Shown here one piece after another: positions 11,082 to 18,177 of a stretch of 64,000 bases of DNA. Origin of the DNA: Pigmentiphaga aceris (GTDB taxonomy: Bacteria > Pseudomonadota > Gammaproteobacteria > Burkholderiales > Burkholderiaceae_B). The stretch is taken from NCBI RefSeq assembly GCF_008119665.1, contig NZ_CP043046.1, positions 4,712,001 through 4,776,000 on the forward strand. The letters are read 5' to 3'. The notes beneath the pieces are model-generated. The model was not told the DNA's origin. It worked only from the letters and a program-made list of their open reading frames with translations, and did no database searches. A program made the position numbers and the translations under genes. The number at the start of each line of letters is the position of its first letter. Position 1 is the first letter of the stretch.

Positions 11082-11963
11082 CTACGCCGCAACCGCGGTT
11101 CGGGCCGTGGAAACGACGTGAGGAATCACATCGCCTGGCTCAACCAGCAGGCTGTCGGTGCTCAGACTTTCCATTCCCAAGCTCTCAGTCCTCAAGTTCT
11201 CAGTCCTCAAGCTTTCAGTCCTATACGCCACCGCCTCGCCCAGCACCACCACCGCCGGGCTGGCCAGCCCCTCGCGTGCAATTGTGGCCGCCATGTCACG
11301 CAGACAGGTAACCGTGCTTCGCTGATCGGGGCAACTTACGCGCTGCACCACGGCTACCGGCAGATCGGCAGAAAAACCGGCTTGCACCAGCTCATCGCTC
11401 AGCCGGGCAGGGTCACCCATGCCCATGTAACAGACCACCGTCAGACCGCTGGTCGCCAGCGCGCGCCAGTCCGGGCGGCTGCCGTCCATGGTGTGGGCAG
11501 TCACCAGGGCCACACCGCGCGCCACGCCGCGATGGGTCAAGGGCAGGCCAAGCGCCGGGCCGACGGCAAGACCCGCCGTCAGACCGCCTACCGCTTCGAC
11601 CGCAATGCCACGCTCGGCAAGCCAGGCCATTTCCTCGCCACCCCGCCCGAAAACGAACGGGTCACCACCTTTTACCCGGGCCACGGTGTGACCCTGCCGT
11701 GCGTAGCGTGTCATCAGTCGCAGGATGAAATCCTGTGGGGTGGACCGGCAACCGCCGCGCTTGCCCACATGTACGAAACGCGTGCCTGGAGTGGCAAGTT
11801 CAAGAATGCCGGGGCCGACCAAGTCGTCGACCAACCAGATGTCACAGGAGCGCAGCACTCGCTCAGCCTTCCGGGTAAGCAGTTCCGGGTCGCCCGGGCC
11901 AGCCCCGATGAGCCAGACCTTGCCGGCTTGACAGGACACGGCAGCGGAAAGGGGTGAGTTCAT
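11082..11963 (-). CDS. cobA: Uroporphyrinogen-III C-methyltransferase
   Basis: SAM-dependent enzyme that methylates uroporphyrinogen III twice to precorrin-2, the route to siroheme, which is the cofactor of assimilatory nitrite reductase. The protein has 293 residues. Motifs are VWLIGAGPGDPELLTRKAER near the N-terminus, HVGKRGG, VARVKGGDPFVFGRGGEE, and LTVVCYMGMG plus VVQRVSCPDQ in the C-terminal half. It is the last gene of the nrtABC-cobA operon, 131 bp after nrtC, which explains its link to nitrate use. The C-terminus carries an unusual run of pentapeptide repeats (ESLRT, ENLRT, ESLGM, ESLST, DSLLV) encoded by a 15 bp DNA repeat. It has no precorrin-2 dehydrogenase domain, so it is not full-length CysG. 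Confidence 0.93.
   Translation of the reverse strand: MNSPLSAAVSCQAGKVWLIGAGPGDPELLTRKAERVLRSCDIWLVDDLVGPGILELATPGTRFVHVGKRGGCRSTPQDFILRLMTRYARQGHTVARVKGGDPFVFGRGGEEMAWLAERGIAVEAVGGLTAGLAVGPALGLPLTHRGVARGVALVTAHTMDGSRPDWRALATSGLTVVCYMGMGDPARLSDELVQAGFSADLPVAVVQRVSCPDQRSTVTCLRDMAATIAREGLASPAVVVLGEAVAYRTESLRTENLRTESLGMESLSTDSLLVEPGDVIPHVVSTARTAVAA
11161..11220. repeat. 15-bp tandem repeat inside cobA
   Basis: Four consecutive 15 bp units. Three end in the same CTCAGTC/TTCAGTC tail (11176-11190, 11191-11205, 11206-11220), and a more diverged unit occupies 11161-11175. Because 15 is a multiple of 3 the reading frame is kept, adding a Leu/Ser/Glu/Thr-rich pentapeptide run near the CobA C-terminus, outside the catalytic core. 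Copy number could vary between strains without breaking the gene. Confidence 0.8.
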
Positions 11964-12094
11964 GATCAGAGCTCCACGCGTAAAACAAAACAGATAGATG
12001 GGTGAGTCGTTGAATCAGGACAGCGCCCGATGACACGGGATAGCTGTCCGCCCTGCCGTTCTTGCGACGACTTGGGGCGTGCTGCAGAAAACGG

Positions 12095-14302
12095 TTACGG
12101 CATGGTGGGGCTGTCCACGGTGTCGGGGCTGACCACCTTCACGCCAATGTCGAAACTGGTGGCGTATTGCTCGGCGTTGCGCGCATCCCAACGGCCGCCA
12201 TCGAACAGGTTGGCGGCACGGTCCGGTGAGTCCGGCACGCAGGCACCGGCCATGGCAGCGGCTTGCAGGTACAGATCGGTACGGTGCACCTCGCGCACCA
12301 CGTCGCGATATGCCAGCGGCCGGCGCAGCAAACCCCAGCGCGTGAACTGCGTCAGGAACCACATGCCATCGGATTCGTAGGGATAGGTCACCCGCCCTTC
12401 GTTGAAGAAGCGCAACGGGTGGGTTTCCTGCCAGGTGTGACCCAGGCCGTCCTGACCGCGCCCCAGCAAGGTGGCTTCGAGCACGCCGGCCGGCTGACCG
12501 ATGATGTCAGGTTGCGCCAGTCGGCGAGCCACTGCGGCTTGCTGGCCAGCTTCGTCCAGATAACGCGCAGTGTCGATCAAGGCCGCGATCAGTGCGCGGG
12601 CGGTGTTCGGGTAACGGTTGGCCCAATCTGCCGAGCAGGCCAGCACTTTCTCGGGGTGATCCGGCCACATGGATTGCGTGGTGGTAGCACTGAACCCCAC
12701 ACCCGCCTCGATAGCCAGCGATTGCCATGGTTCACCCACGCAGAATCCGTGCACCAGACCGTCTTGCAAGGCACCGACCGTGCGCGGCGGCGGCACCACC
12801 ACACGATCCACATCGCGCGTGGGGTCGATACCGTGGGCGGCCAGCCAATACGCCAGCCACATGGCATGGGTGCCGGTGGCGAAGGTGTGCGCAAGCGTCA
12901 GGCTTTCGCCCCCACGTACCGCACGCGCCAGGCCCCAGCCGTCACGCACGCCACGTTCTGACAAGCTGCGAGCCAGTGTGATGCCCTGGCCGTTGTGATT
13001 CAAGCCCATCAGGATCGAGGTGGGCGTGGCTTCGCCGCCAATGCCCAGGTGCGTGCCGTAAACCATGGAATACAAGGCGTGGGACGCGTCGAGCGAACCG
13101 CTTGCCAGGCCATCGCGCACCATGGCCCACGAGGCCTGCTTCTGCGGCTCGATGCGGATGCCGTATTTGCGGTCGAAGCCCAGTTCGTGTGCCATGGCTA
13201 CGATGGCGCAGTCGAGCAAAGGGATAAAGCCTACGCGGACGACTTCTTTTTCGGGGCGATCGGTGCCGGTCAGGAAACCGCCGGTAGATGCGAATGCCGC
13301 TGTGTCCATCGATAGCGACGGAGCAGCAACAGGGGGGACCGCGGGGGTGAAAGCGGGAGCAACATCAGCAACACCCGATGGGGCAACCGTCGGCACAACA
13401 AGCGCATCGACCACGGGCGCTGCCACGACCGTCGGCGCAACAGACTCAGATGCCACCGCTGGCGTCGATACCGCCCCGACGGCCACCGCAACCGGCTTCG
13501 CTTCGCGGACAGCACCGGCCGGATTGCTGTGACGGCGGTGCAGGAAATCGACCACCGCCGCCCGGCAGGCCAGGTAGGTCGGATCATTGGCCAGATCGAC
13601 ACGGTCACGCGGGCGCGGCAGGTCTACCTGCTGAATCTGGCCGATGGTGGCGGCAGGCCCATTGCTCAACATCACGATGCGATCGGACAGCAGCACCGCT
13701 TCGTCGACATCGTGGGTCACCATGATGGTGGTGCTGCGCGTCTGTGCCACGATCTTCAGCAGCTCATCCTGCAAGTGGGCACGAGTCAGGGCATCCAGCG
13801 CACCGAAAGGCTCGTCCATCAATAGCACTTTGGGCTCGATGGCCAGCGCCCGGGCAATACCGACGCGCTGTTTCATGCCGCCGGATATCTCACGCGGCAG
13901 CTTGTTCGCGGCATGTGACAGGCCGACCAGGTCCAACGCGGCCTGCACGCGCTCGTCCAGCCTTGCGCGGCTTTCCGTCTTGCCGAACACGCGCTCTACG
14001 GCCAGGTGCACGTTCTGCGCGCAGCTCAGCCAGGGGAGCAGGGAATGGTTCTGGAATACGACGGCGCGATCCGGCCCCGGACCAGCGATTTCGCGGCCAT
14101 CGCAGATCAGCACGCCCGTCGTCGGGCGGGTCAGTCCAGCCACCAGATTGAGCAGCGTGGATTTGCCGCAACCGGAGTGGCCGATCAGGGTAATGAACTC
14201 CCCTTTTTCAACGGTCAGGTCAATGTCGCGCAACGCGACGAAGGGGCCTTTGCGGGTCTGGAAAGTCTGTCCGACGCTTTCGATCTGTACGAATCTTTTC
14301 AT
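12095..14302 (-). CDS. nrtC: Nitrate ABC transporter ATPase with fused NrtA-like domain (NrtC type)
   Basis: 735 residues with two parts, as in cyanobacterial NrtC. Residues 1-260 are an ABC ATPase: Walker A GHSGCGKSTLL, signature ISGGMKQRVGIARALAI, Walker B VLLMDEPFGALDALT. Residues about 345-735 resemble the nitrate-binding protein NrtA without a signal peptide (VRVGFIPLLDCAIVAMAHEL, GLNHNGQGITLA, FCVGEPW, SDGMWFLTQFTRWG), so this domain is cytoplasmic. Between them is an Ala/Val/Pro-rich linker of about 80 residues. In cyanobacteria the equivalent domain mediates nitrogen-dependent inhibition of transport; the same is inferred here. It starts 4 bp after the nrtB stop. No NasS gene is adjacent to nasT, so this domain could also be a nitrate sensor, which is speculation. 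Confidence 0.92.
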   Translation of the reverse strand: MKRFVQIESVGQTFQTRKGPFVALRDIDLTVEKGEFITLIGHSGCGKSTLLNLVAGLTRPTTGVLICDGREIAGPGPDRAVVFQNHSLLPWLSCAQNVHLAVERVFGKTESRARLDERVQAALDLVGLSHAANKLPREISGGMKQRVGIARALAIEPKVLLMDEPFGALDALTRAHLQDELLKIVAQTRSTTIMVTHDVDEAVLLSDRIVMLSNGPAATIGQIQQVDLPRPRDRVDLANDPTYLACRAAVVDFLHRRHSNPAGAVREAKPVAVAVGAVSTPAVASESVAPTVVAAPVVDALVVPTVAPSGVADVAPAFTPAVPPVAAPSLSMDTAAFASTGGFLTGTDRPEKEVVRVGFIPLLDCAIVAMAHELGFDRKYGIRIEPQKQASWAMVRDGLASGSLDASHALYSMVYGTHLGIGGEATPTSILMGLNHNGQGITLARSLSERGVRDGWGLARAVRGGESLTLAHTFATGTHAMWLAYWLAAHGIDPTRDVDRVVVPPPRTVGALQDGLVHGFCVGEPWQSLAIEAGVGFSATTTQSMWPDHPEKVLACSADWANRYPNTARALIAALIDTARYLDEAGQQAAVARRLAQPDIIGQPAGVLEATLLGRGQDGLGHTWQETHPLRFFNEGRVTYPYESDGMWFLTQFTRWGLLRRPLAYRDVVREVHRTDLYLQAAAMAGACVPDSPDRAANLFDGGRWDARNAEQYATSFDIGVKVVSPDTVDSPTMP

Positions 14303-14306
14303 GGCT

Positions 14307-15149
14307 TCATTCCTCGGCGTAGGTGAATTTCTTGGCCAGTTGCATCAGGGCCAGTTCAAGCATCAATCCCACGATGCCGATCAGGAAAATTGCGATGATG
14401 ATGTGTTCGATCTTGGCGTTGTTCCACTCGTCCCACAGCCAGAAACCGATACCCGTGCCGCCGGTCAACATTTCAGCTGCGACGATCACCAGCCATGCGG
14501 TGCCGATGGACAGGCGCACGCCGGTCAGCACGTGCGGCAGCACGGCGGGCAGCAAGACTTTGGTCAACACCTTCCACTCGGACAGATCCAGCACCCGCGC
14601 CACGTTCATGTAGTCCTGCGGCACGCGTTGCACGCCTGCGGCGGTGTTGATGATCATGGGCCAGATCGAGCAGATGAAGATCGCCCAGATCGCAGCCGGG
14701 TTGGCCGCCTTGAACAACAGCAGCCCGATCGGCAGCCAGGCCAGCGGCGATACCGGCCGCAGCAGGCTGATGATCGGTGACACCATGGTGTTGATCGGCT
14801 TGAAGCGGCCAATCACAAAACCAGCCGGGATACCGATCAGCGCGGCCAGGCCAAAGCCCAGCGCGACGCGTTGCAAGGACGCCAGCAGATTCCAGCCAAT
14901 GCCCTTGTCGTTCGGGCCGTTGTCATAGAAAGGGTTGGCGAACAATTCCCGTGCCGCCGCCCAGGTCACACCGGGCGTCGGAATCGACGGAATGAGGTTG
15001 GCAATGACCTGCCAGACCACCACGAACAGCACAAAACCAATCAATGCACCGCCGGCCGCACGCAGCAGCGGTTCGCTGCGTTCACGCCAGCGCGCGTTGC
15101 GCTCGCTGAACCCGGCTGAGGAAGGAACTGCTGCCACGGGAATCTCCAA
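14307..15149 (-). CDS. nrtB: Nitrate ABC transporter permease
   Basis: Inner-membrane permease of 280 residues in the NrtB/SsuC/TauC group. It has about six hydrophobic segments, beginning with ALIGFVLFVVVWQVIANLIP near residue 36. The cytoplasmic EAA-type loop lies around YMNVARVLDLSEWKVLTKVL. GTGIGFWLWDEWNNAKIEHI near the C-terminus is typical of nitrate permeases rather than sulfonate ones. It sits between nrtA (65 bp upstream) and nrtC (4 bp downstream) and should homodimerise to form the channel. Confidence 0.93.
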   Translation of the reverse strand: MEIPVAAVPSSAGFSERNARWRERSEPLLRAAGGALIGFVLFVVVWQVIANLIPSIPTPGVTWAAARELFANPFYDNGPNDKGIGWNLLASLQRVALGFGLAALIGIPAGFVIGRFKPINTMVSPIISLLRPVSPLAWLPIGLLLFKAANPAAIWAIFICSIWPMIINTAAGVQRVPQDYMNVARVLDLSEWKVLTKVLLPAVLPHVLTGVRLSIGTAWLVIVAAEMLTGGTGIGFWLWDEWNNAKIEHIIIAIFLIGIVGLMLELALMQLAKKFTYAEE

Positions 15150-15214
15150 GAAGGAATCGAATCAGTACAAAAAAATCGGTGCAGACAAATCAGGACAGAA
15201 AAATCAGGACAAAC

Positions 15215-16528
15215 TCAGACCTTGATCTTGAATCCGTCGGCATAGGCCTTCGGATTGCTGCCGTCCCACACCGTGCCGTCGATCAGTTTCGAGGTACGCG
15301 ATTCGCTTTGCGGCAAGGCCGTCTTGGCCGCGGCCGCAGCTTCCTTGTAGAGCTCGATGCGGTTGATCTGCTTGGCCACCGCCAGATAATCGGGGTGATC
15401 TTTCAGCAGACCCCAGCGCTTGTGCTGGGTCAGGAACCACATGCCGTCTGACAGATACGGGAAGTTGGCCGAGCCATCACCGTGGAAACGCATGGGGTGC
15501 GCGTCATCCCAGGTCTTGCCCAGGCCATCGGAATAACGGCCAAGCATGCGATCGAGAATCGAATCGGTGGCGGTGTTCACGTAGGACTTGGCCGCCACCG
15601 TTTCTGCGGTCTGGCGGCGGTTCGACACCGATGCGTCGATCCATTTGCCGGCTTCCAGAATCGCGGCGGTCACGGCACGTGCGGTGTTCGGGTTCTTGGC
15701 GACGAAATCGCTCGTGGTGCCCAGCACTTTCTCCGGGTGATCGGTCCAGATGTCCTGGGTCGTGACGCCGGTAAACCCGATCTTGTCGGCAATAGCGCGT
15801 GCGCCCCACGGCTCGCCCACGCAGTAGCCGTCCATGTTGCCGACCTTCATGTTCGCCACCATCTGCGGGGGCGGCACGGTGATGACCTTCACGTCTTGCA
15901 TCGGGTTGATGCCGTAGGTGGCCAGCCAGTAGTACAGCCACATGGCGTGGGTGCCGGTCGGGAAGGTCTGCGCGAAAGTGAATTCGCGCTTGTCGGACTT
16001 GATCAGTTTGGCCAGGCCCGCGCCATCGCGCACGCCGGCTTCCAGCAGCTTGTTCGAGAGCGTGATGGCCTGGCCGTTCTGGTTCAGGTTCATCAGCACG
16101 GCCATGTCTTTCTTCGGGCCGCCAATGCCAAGCTGTACACCGTAGATCAGGCCATAGAGCACATGGGCCAGATCAAGCTCACCATTGATCAGCTTGTCGC
16201 GCACGCCCGGCCACGATGCTTCTTTGGTCGGCACGATGGTCACGCCGTATTTCTTATCGATGCCAAGCACCGAGGCCATCACCACCGACGCACAGTCGGT
16301 CAGCGGAATGAAGCCGATTTTCACTTCCTTCTTTTCTGGCGCATCTGAACCTGCGGCCCATGCGCCTGCGCGCACCAAGGGGTCGACTAGGTTGAACAAT
16401 GCAGCACCTGCCAGCACCTTGGCTGAACCAGTCAGCAGGTTGCGACGTGCGGGGTCGGAAGCCTGCTGGGCAGCAACGGGCTCTACGACAGACGGGGACA
16501 GCAGGGGCGCGACATCCACAGGCTTCAT
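15215..16528 (-). CDS. nrtA: Nitrate-binding protein of the nitrate ABC transporter, Tat-exported
   Basis: Periplasmic nitrate/nitrite receptor, 437 residues from the ATG at 16528. A longer open frame to 16654 exists, but it would start upstream of the predicted transcription start and run through the leader hairpins, so it is rejected. The start has GGAG seven bases upstream. An RRNLLTGSAK motif at residues 28-37 followed by a hydrophobic stretch indicates a Tat signal peptide. Mature features match the NrtA family: KIGFIPLTDCASVVMASVLG, NLNQNGQAITLSNKLL, YCVGEPWG, SDGMWFLTQHKRWGLL. First gene of nrtA-nrtB-nrtC-cobA. Expression should depend on the sigma-54 promoter, and on NasT antitermination in the 121-base leader. 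Confidence 0.95.
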   Translation of the reverse strand: MKPVDVAPLLSPSVVEPVAAQQASDPARRNLLTGSAKVLAGAALFNLVDPLVRAGAWAAGSDAPEKKEVKIGFIPLTDCASVVMASVLGIDKKYGVTIVPTKEASWPGVRDKLINGELDLAHVLYGLIYGVQLGIGGPKKDMAVLMNLNQNGQAITLSNKLLEAGVRDGAGLAKLIKSDKREFTFAQTFPTGTHAMWLYYWLATYGINPMQDVKVITVPPPQMVANMKVGNMDGYCVGEPWGARAIADKIGFTGVTTQDIWTDHPEKVLGTTSDFVAKNPNTARAVTAAILEAGKWIDASVSNRRQTAETVAAKSYVNTATDSILDRMLGRYSDGLGKTWDDAHPMRFHGDGSANFPYLSDGMWFLTQHKRWGLLKDHPDYLAVAKQINRIELYKEAAAAAKTALPQSESRTSKLIDGTVWDGSNPKAYADGFKIKV

Positions 16529-16544
16529 TGCATTGGCTCCAGTC

Positions 16545-16597
16545 AAAAAAAAACGCTCCGCCAAGCCCGGGGGATCACCCCGGGATTGTGCGGAACG
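16545..16597 (-). terminator. Intrinsic terminator (attenuator) in the nrtA leader
   Basis: Reading the minus strand, CGTTCCGC (16597-16590) pairs with GCGGAGCG (16561-16554) with one G-U pair. Inside is a second 7 bp stem, CCCGGGG with CCCCGGG. The hairpin is followed at once by nine T (16553-16545), 16 bases before the nrtA start codon. A terminator placed inside the leader of the operon it would block is the mark of attenuation control. Its 5' arm shares bases 16592-16597 with hairpin P2, so the two cannot form together. Confidence 0.9.
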
Positions 16598-16652
16598 TCG
16601 TTGTTCCTGGCCGCGTTGTGCGGCGAATGACAGCCGCCGTTGGCCGTCATTC
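16592..16652 (-). promoter_or_regulatory. ANTAR target RNA: twin hexaloop hairpins in the nrtA leader
   Basis: P1 (16652-16625) is an 11 bp stem, GAATGACGGCC with GGCTGTCATTC including one G-U pair, closing the six-base loop AACGGC. P2 (16607-16592) is a 5 bp stem, GGAAC with GTTCC, closing the six-base loop AACGAC. Both loops have A at position 1 and G at position 4, the consensus recognised by ANTAR proteins such as NasR, NasT and EutV. P2 uses the terminator's 5' arm, so ANTAR binding would favour read-through into nrtA. The matching nasT gene is divergent and starts 387 bp away. Confidence 0.9.
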
Positions 16653-16659
16653 ACCTCAA

Positions 16660-16675
16660 TGCAAATCCCATGCCA
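16660..16675 (-). promoter_or_regulatory. Sigma-54 (-24/-12) promoter of the nrt operon
   Basis: The minus strand reads TGGCATGGGATTTGCA. This matches the sigma-54 consensus TGGCAC-N5-TTGCA with a single C-to-T change, and keeps the invariant GG and GC exactly ten bases apart. Counting from the -12 GC puts the transcript start near 16649, at the base of hairpin P1. The leader would then be about 121 bases and would contain both hexaloop hairpins and the terminator. Confidence 0.83.
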
Positions 16676-16815
16676 TTTTTTCTGCTGGCTACTCGCCGCG
16701 AAAAATTCCTTTTGAAATCAACGGGGTGGCGATCACGCATCCAGCGAGCTGACTCACACCGACCTTTCTGAACCCCCATCAGACGACGAGCTTCGACGCG
16801 ACCGACTGGTGCATC

Positions 16816-16854
16816 GCACCATGAGCGTGCGCGGGCATGGCACACGAGCGGTGC
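16816..16854 (-). promoter_or_regulatory. Two NtrC-like enhancer boxes upstream of the nrt sigma-54 promoter
   Basis: Two copies of the NtrC core GCAC-N7-GTGC occur at 16816-16830 and 16840-16854, 24 bp centre to centre. They lie about 140-180 bp upstream of the -24 element, the usual enhancer distance. The second copy is extended to TGGCAC-N7-GTGCCA. They also lie about 190-220 bp upstream of nasT and may serve both directions. NtrC binding is inferred from the motif only. Confidence 0.62.
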
Positions 16855-17038
16855 CAAGCTCGCCACAACCGGAGATGCGCGAAAGAAACATGCGGCGATC
16901 AGGCTCCCCTTCACGCCGTGTCTGCGAATACCATACGGGCTTGGAGGGGCTAGAAACCCGGCGGATCGCCTGCGTCCAAATACTGAAATACTGCGGTGCG
17001 GCGCAATCCTCGAACGGCGGTCGTCTGGGAGAAAACGA

Positions 17039-17617
17039 ATGCTTAAAGTCATGTTGATCAACGACGGTGAAGGACGTGTGGTGTCCTTGCGCCGTGTGCT
17101 CGCCGAAGCGGGTGTGCAAATCGTCGCGGAAGTCGAGCCGTCCAAGGGGCTGGCCGACGTGATCCGTCAGGTCGCGCCCGACCTGGTGTTGATCGATACT
17201 GATGCCCCAGGCCGGGACACGCTTGAAGACGTCTGTGTGGCCAGCGAGCACAGCGCTCGCCCGGTAGTGATGTTCACCGGCGAGAGCACGCGTGAGACGA
17301 TTCGCGCAGCCCTGAATGCCGGTGTGGCCGCCTATGTCGTGGGCGAAGTGCCGGCGTCGCGCATTCAATCCTTGCTGGAAGTGGCGATGGAACGCTTTGC
17401 GGTCGAACGTGAACGCCGCGAGGAATTGTCGGAAACCCGCCGCCGTCTGGCCGACCGCCAGTGGATCGACCGCGCCAAGGGCATTCTGGCGAAAATGCGC
17501 AACATCTCGGAAGACGAGGCCTACAAGATGCTGCGCGAACGCGCCATGCAAAGCCAGCGTCGCCTGGGGGATGTCGCCAAGGAAATGGTCGAGCTGACCG
17601 ACTGGATGAAGCCGTAA
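17039..17617 (+). CDS. nasT: ANTAR-domain nitrate antiterminator (NasT-like)
   Basis: RNA-binding response-regulator-like protein of 192 residues. Residues 1-120 form a receiver-like domain (LKVMLINDGEGR; LVLIDTDAP with candidate acceptor Asp53). Residues about 135-190 form an ANTAR domain (DRQWIDRAKGILAKMRNISE, then DEAYKMLRERAM). It should bind the twin hexaloop RNA in the nrtA leader and prevent termination when nitrate is present. GGGAG lies 8 bases before the ATG. It is divergent from nrtA. In classic systems a NasS nitrate sensor is encoded beside nasT and holds it inactive; none is seen here, so the sensing partner is unknown. Confidence 0.93.
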   Translation: MLKVMLINDGEGRVVSLRRVLAEAGVQIVAEVEPSKGLADVIRQVAPDLVLIDTDAPGRDTLEDVCVASEHSARPVVMFTGESTRETIRAALNAGVAAYVVGEVPASRIQSLLEVAMERFAVERERREELSETRRRLADRQWIDRAKGILAKMRNISEDEAYKMLRERAMQSQRRLGDVAKEMVELTDWMKP

Positions 17618-17679
17618 GCAAGTTTTTCGCGAGTGCCCTGGCAGCGTGAATGCGCGGCATATCGTGCGAGCATGTCGAT

Positions 17680-18177
17680 ATGGACATTCCCACTCAGACC
17701 CTTCCCGCTTTTTCCGGCTGGTTGTATGCAGGCGATGACGTCCCCGCTGCCTGTCTGCACTTGCAGGACGAACTTGGCCTCGATGTGAACATGCTGTTGT
17801 GGTGCCTGTATGCAGGCGTGCGCGGCACGGCGCTTACGTCGGAAATGATTGCCACTGCAGATGCCGCCTGTGCGCCGTGGCGCGCTCACGTGGTGCATCC
17901 GCTGCGAGAAGTGCGGCGCTGGTTGAAAACTGCTGGCCCGCAGGCCCAGGCGCTTCGCAAGCAGATTTTGGCGCAGGAAATCGACAGTGAATGGCATCAG
18001 CAAGGCTTGATCGAAGCGGCGGTAAGCCTGGATCGCCAACCGGCCAGTTCCTGGATCGGTGCCTCCAACCTGGCGGCCTACATGCGCTGGGCGCAGGTGA
18101 CGCCGACGGTCGAAGCCACCCAGGCCGTGCGCACTTTGCTGGCGTCAGCCTATCCGGCGGTGTCGGTCAGCGCTTGA
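17680..18177 (+). CDS. TIGR02444-like protein of unknown function
   Basis: Small cytoplasmic protein of 165 residues from the ATG at 17680; an in-frame ATG at 17650 would add ten residues. It begins IPTQTLPAFSGWLYAGDDVP, followed by ACLHLQDELGLDVNMLLWCL, which resembles the TIGR02444 family found beside DNA-repair or ABC genes in proteobacteria. No catalytic motif is recognised. It starts 62 bp after nasT on the same strand and could be co-transcribed. Its stop overlaps the convergent MFS stop by 11 bp. Confidence 0.75.
   Translation: MDIPTQTLPAFSGWLYAGDDVPAACLHLQDELGLDVNMLLWCLYAGVRGTALTSEMIATADAACAPWRAHVVHPLREVRRWLKTAGPQAQALRKQILAQEIDSEWHQQGLIEAAVSLDRQPASSWIGASNLAAYMRWAQVTPTVEATQAVRTLLASAYPAVSVSA

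Noticed and set aside
16529..16654. N-terminal extension of nrtA to 16654
   Set aside because: It would be translated from upstream of the predicted transcript start and through the hexaloop and terminator hairpins; the Tat signal fits the ATG at 16528.
16807..16821. TGGTGC-ATC-GCACCA palindrome near nasT
   Set aside because: The half sites are in the opposite order to NtrC boxes; the overlapping GCAC-N7-GTGC fits better.
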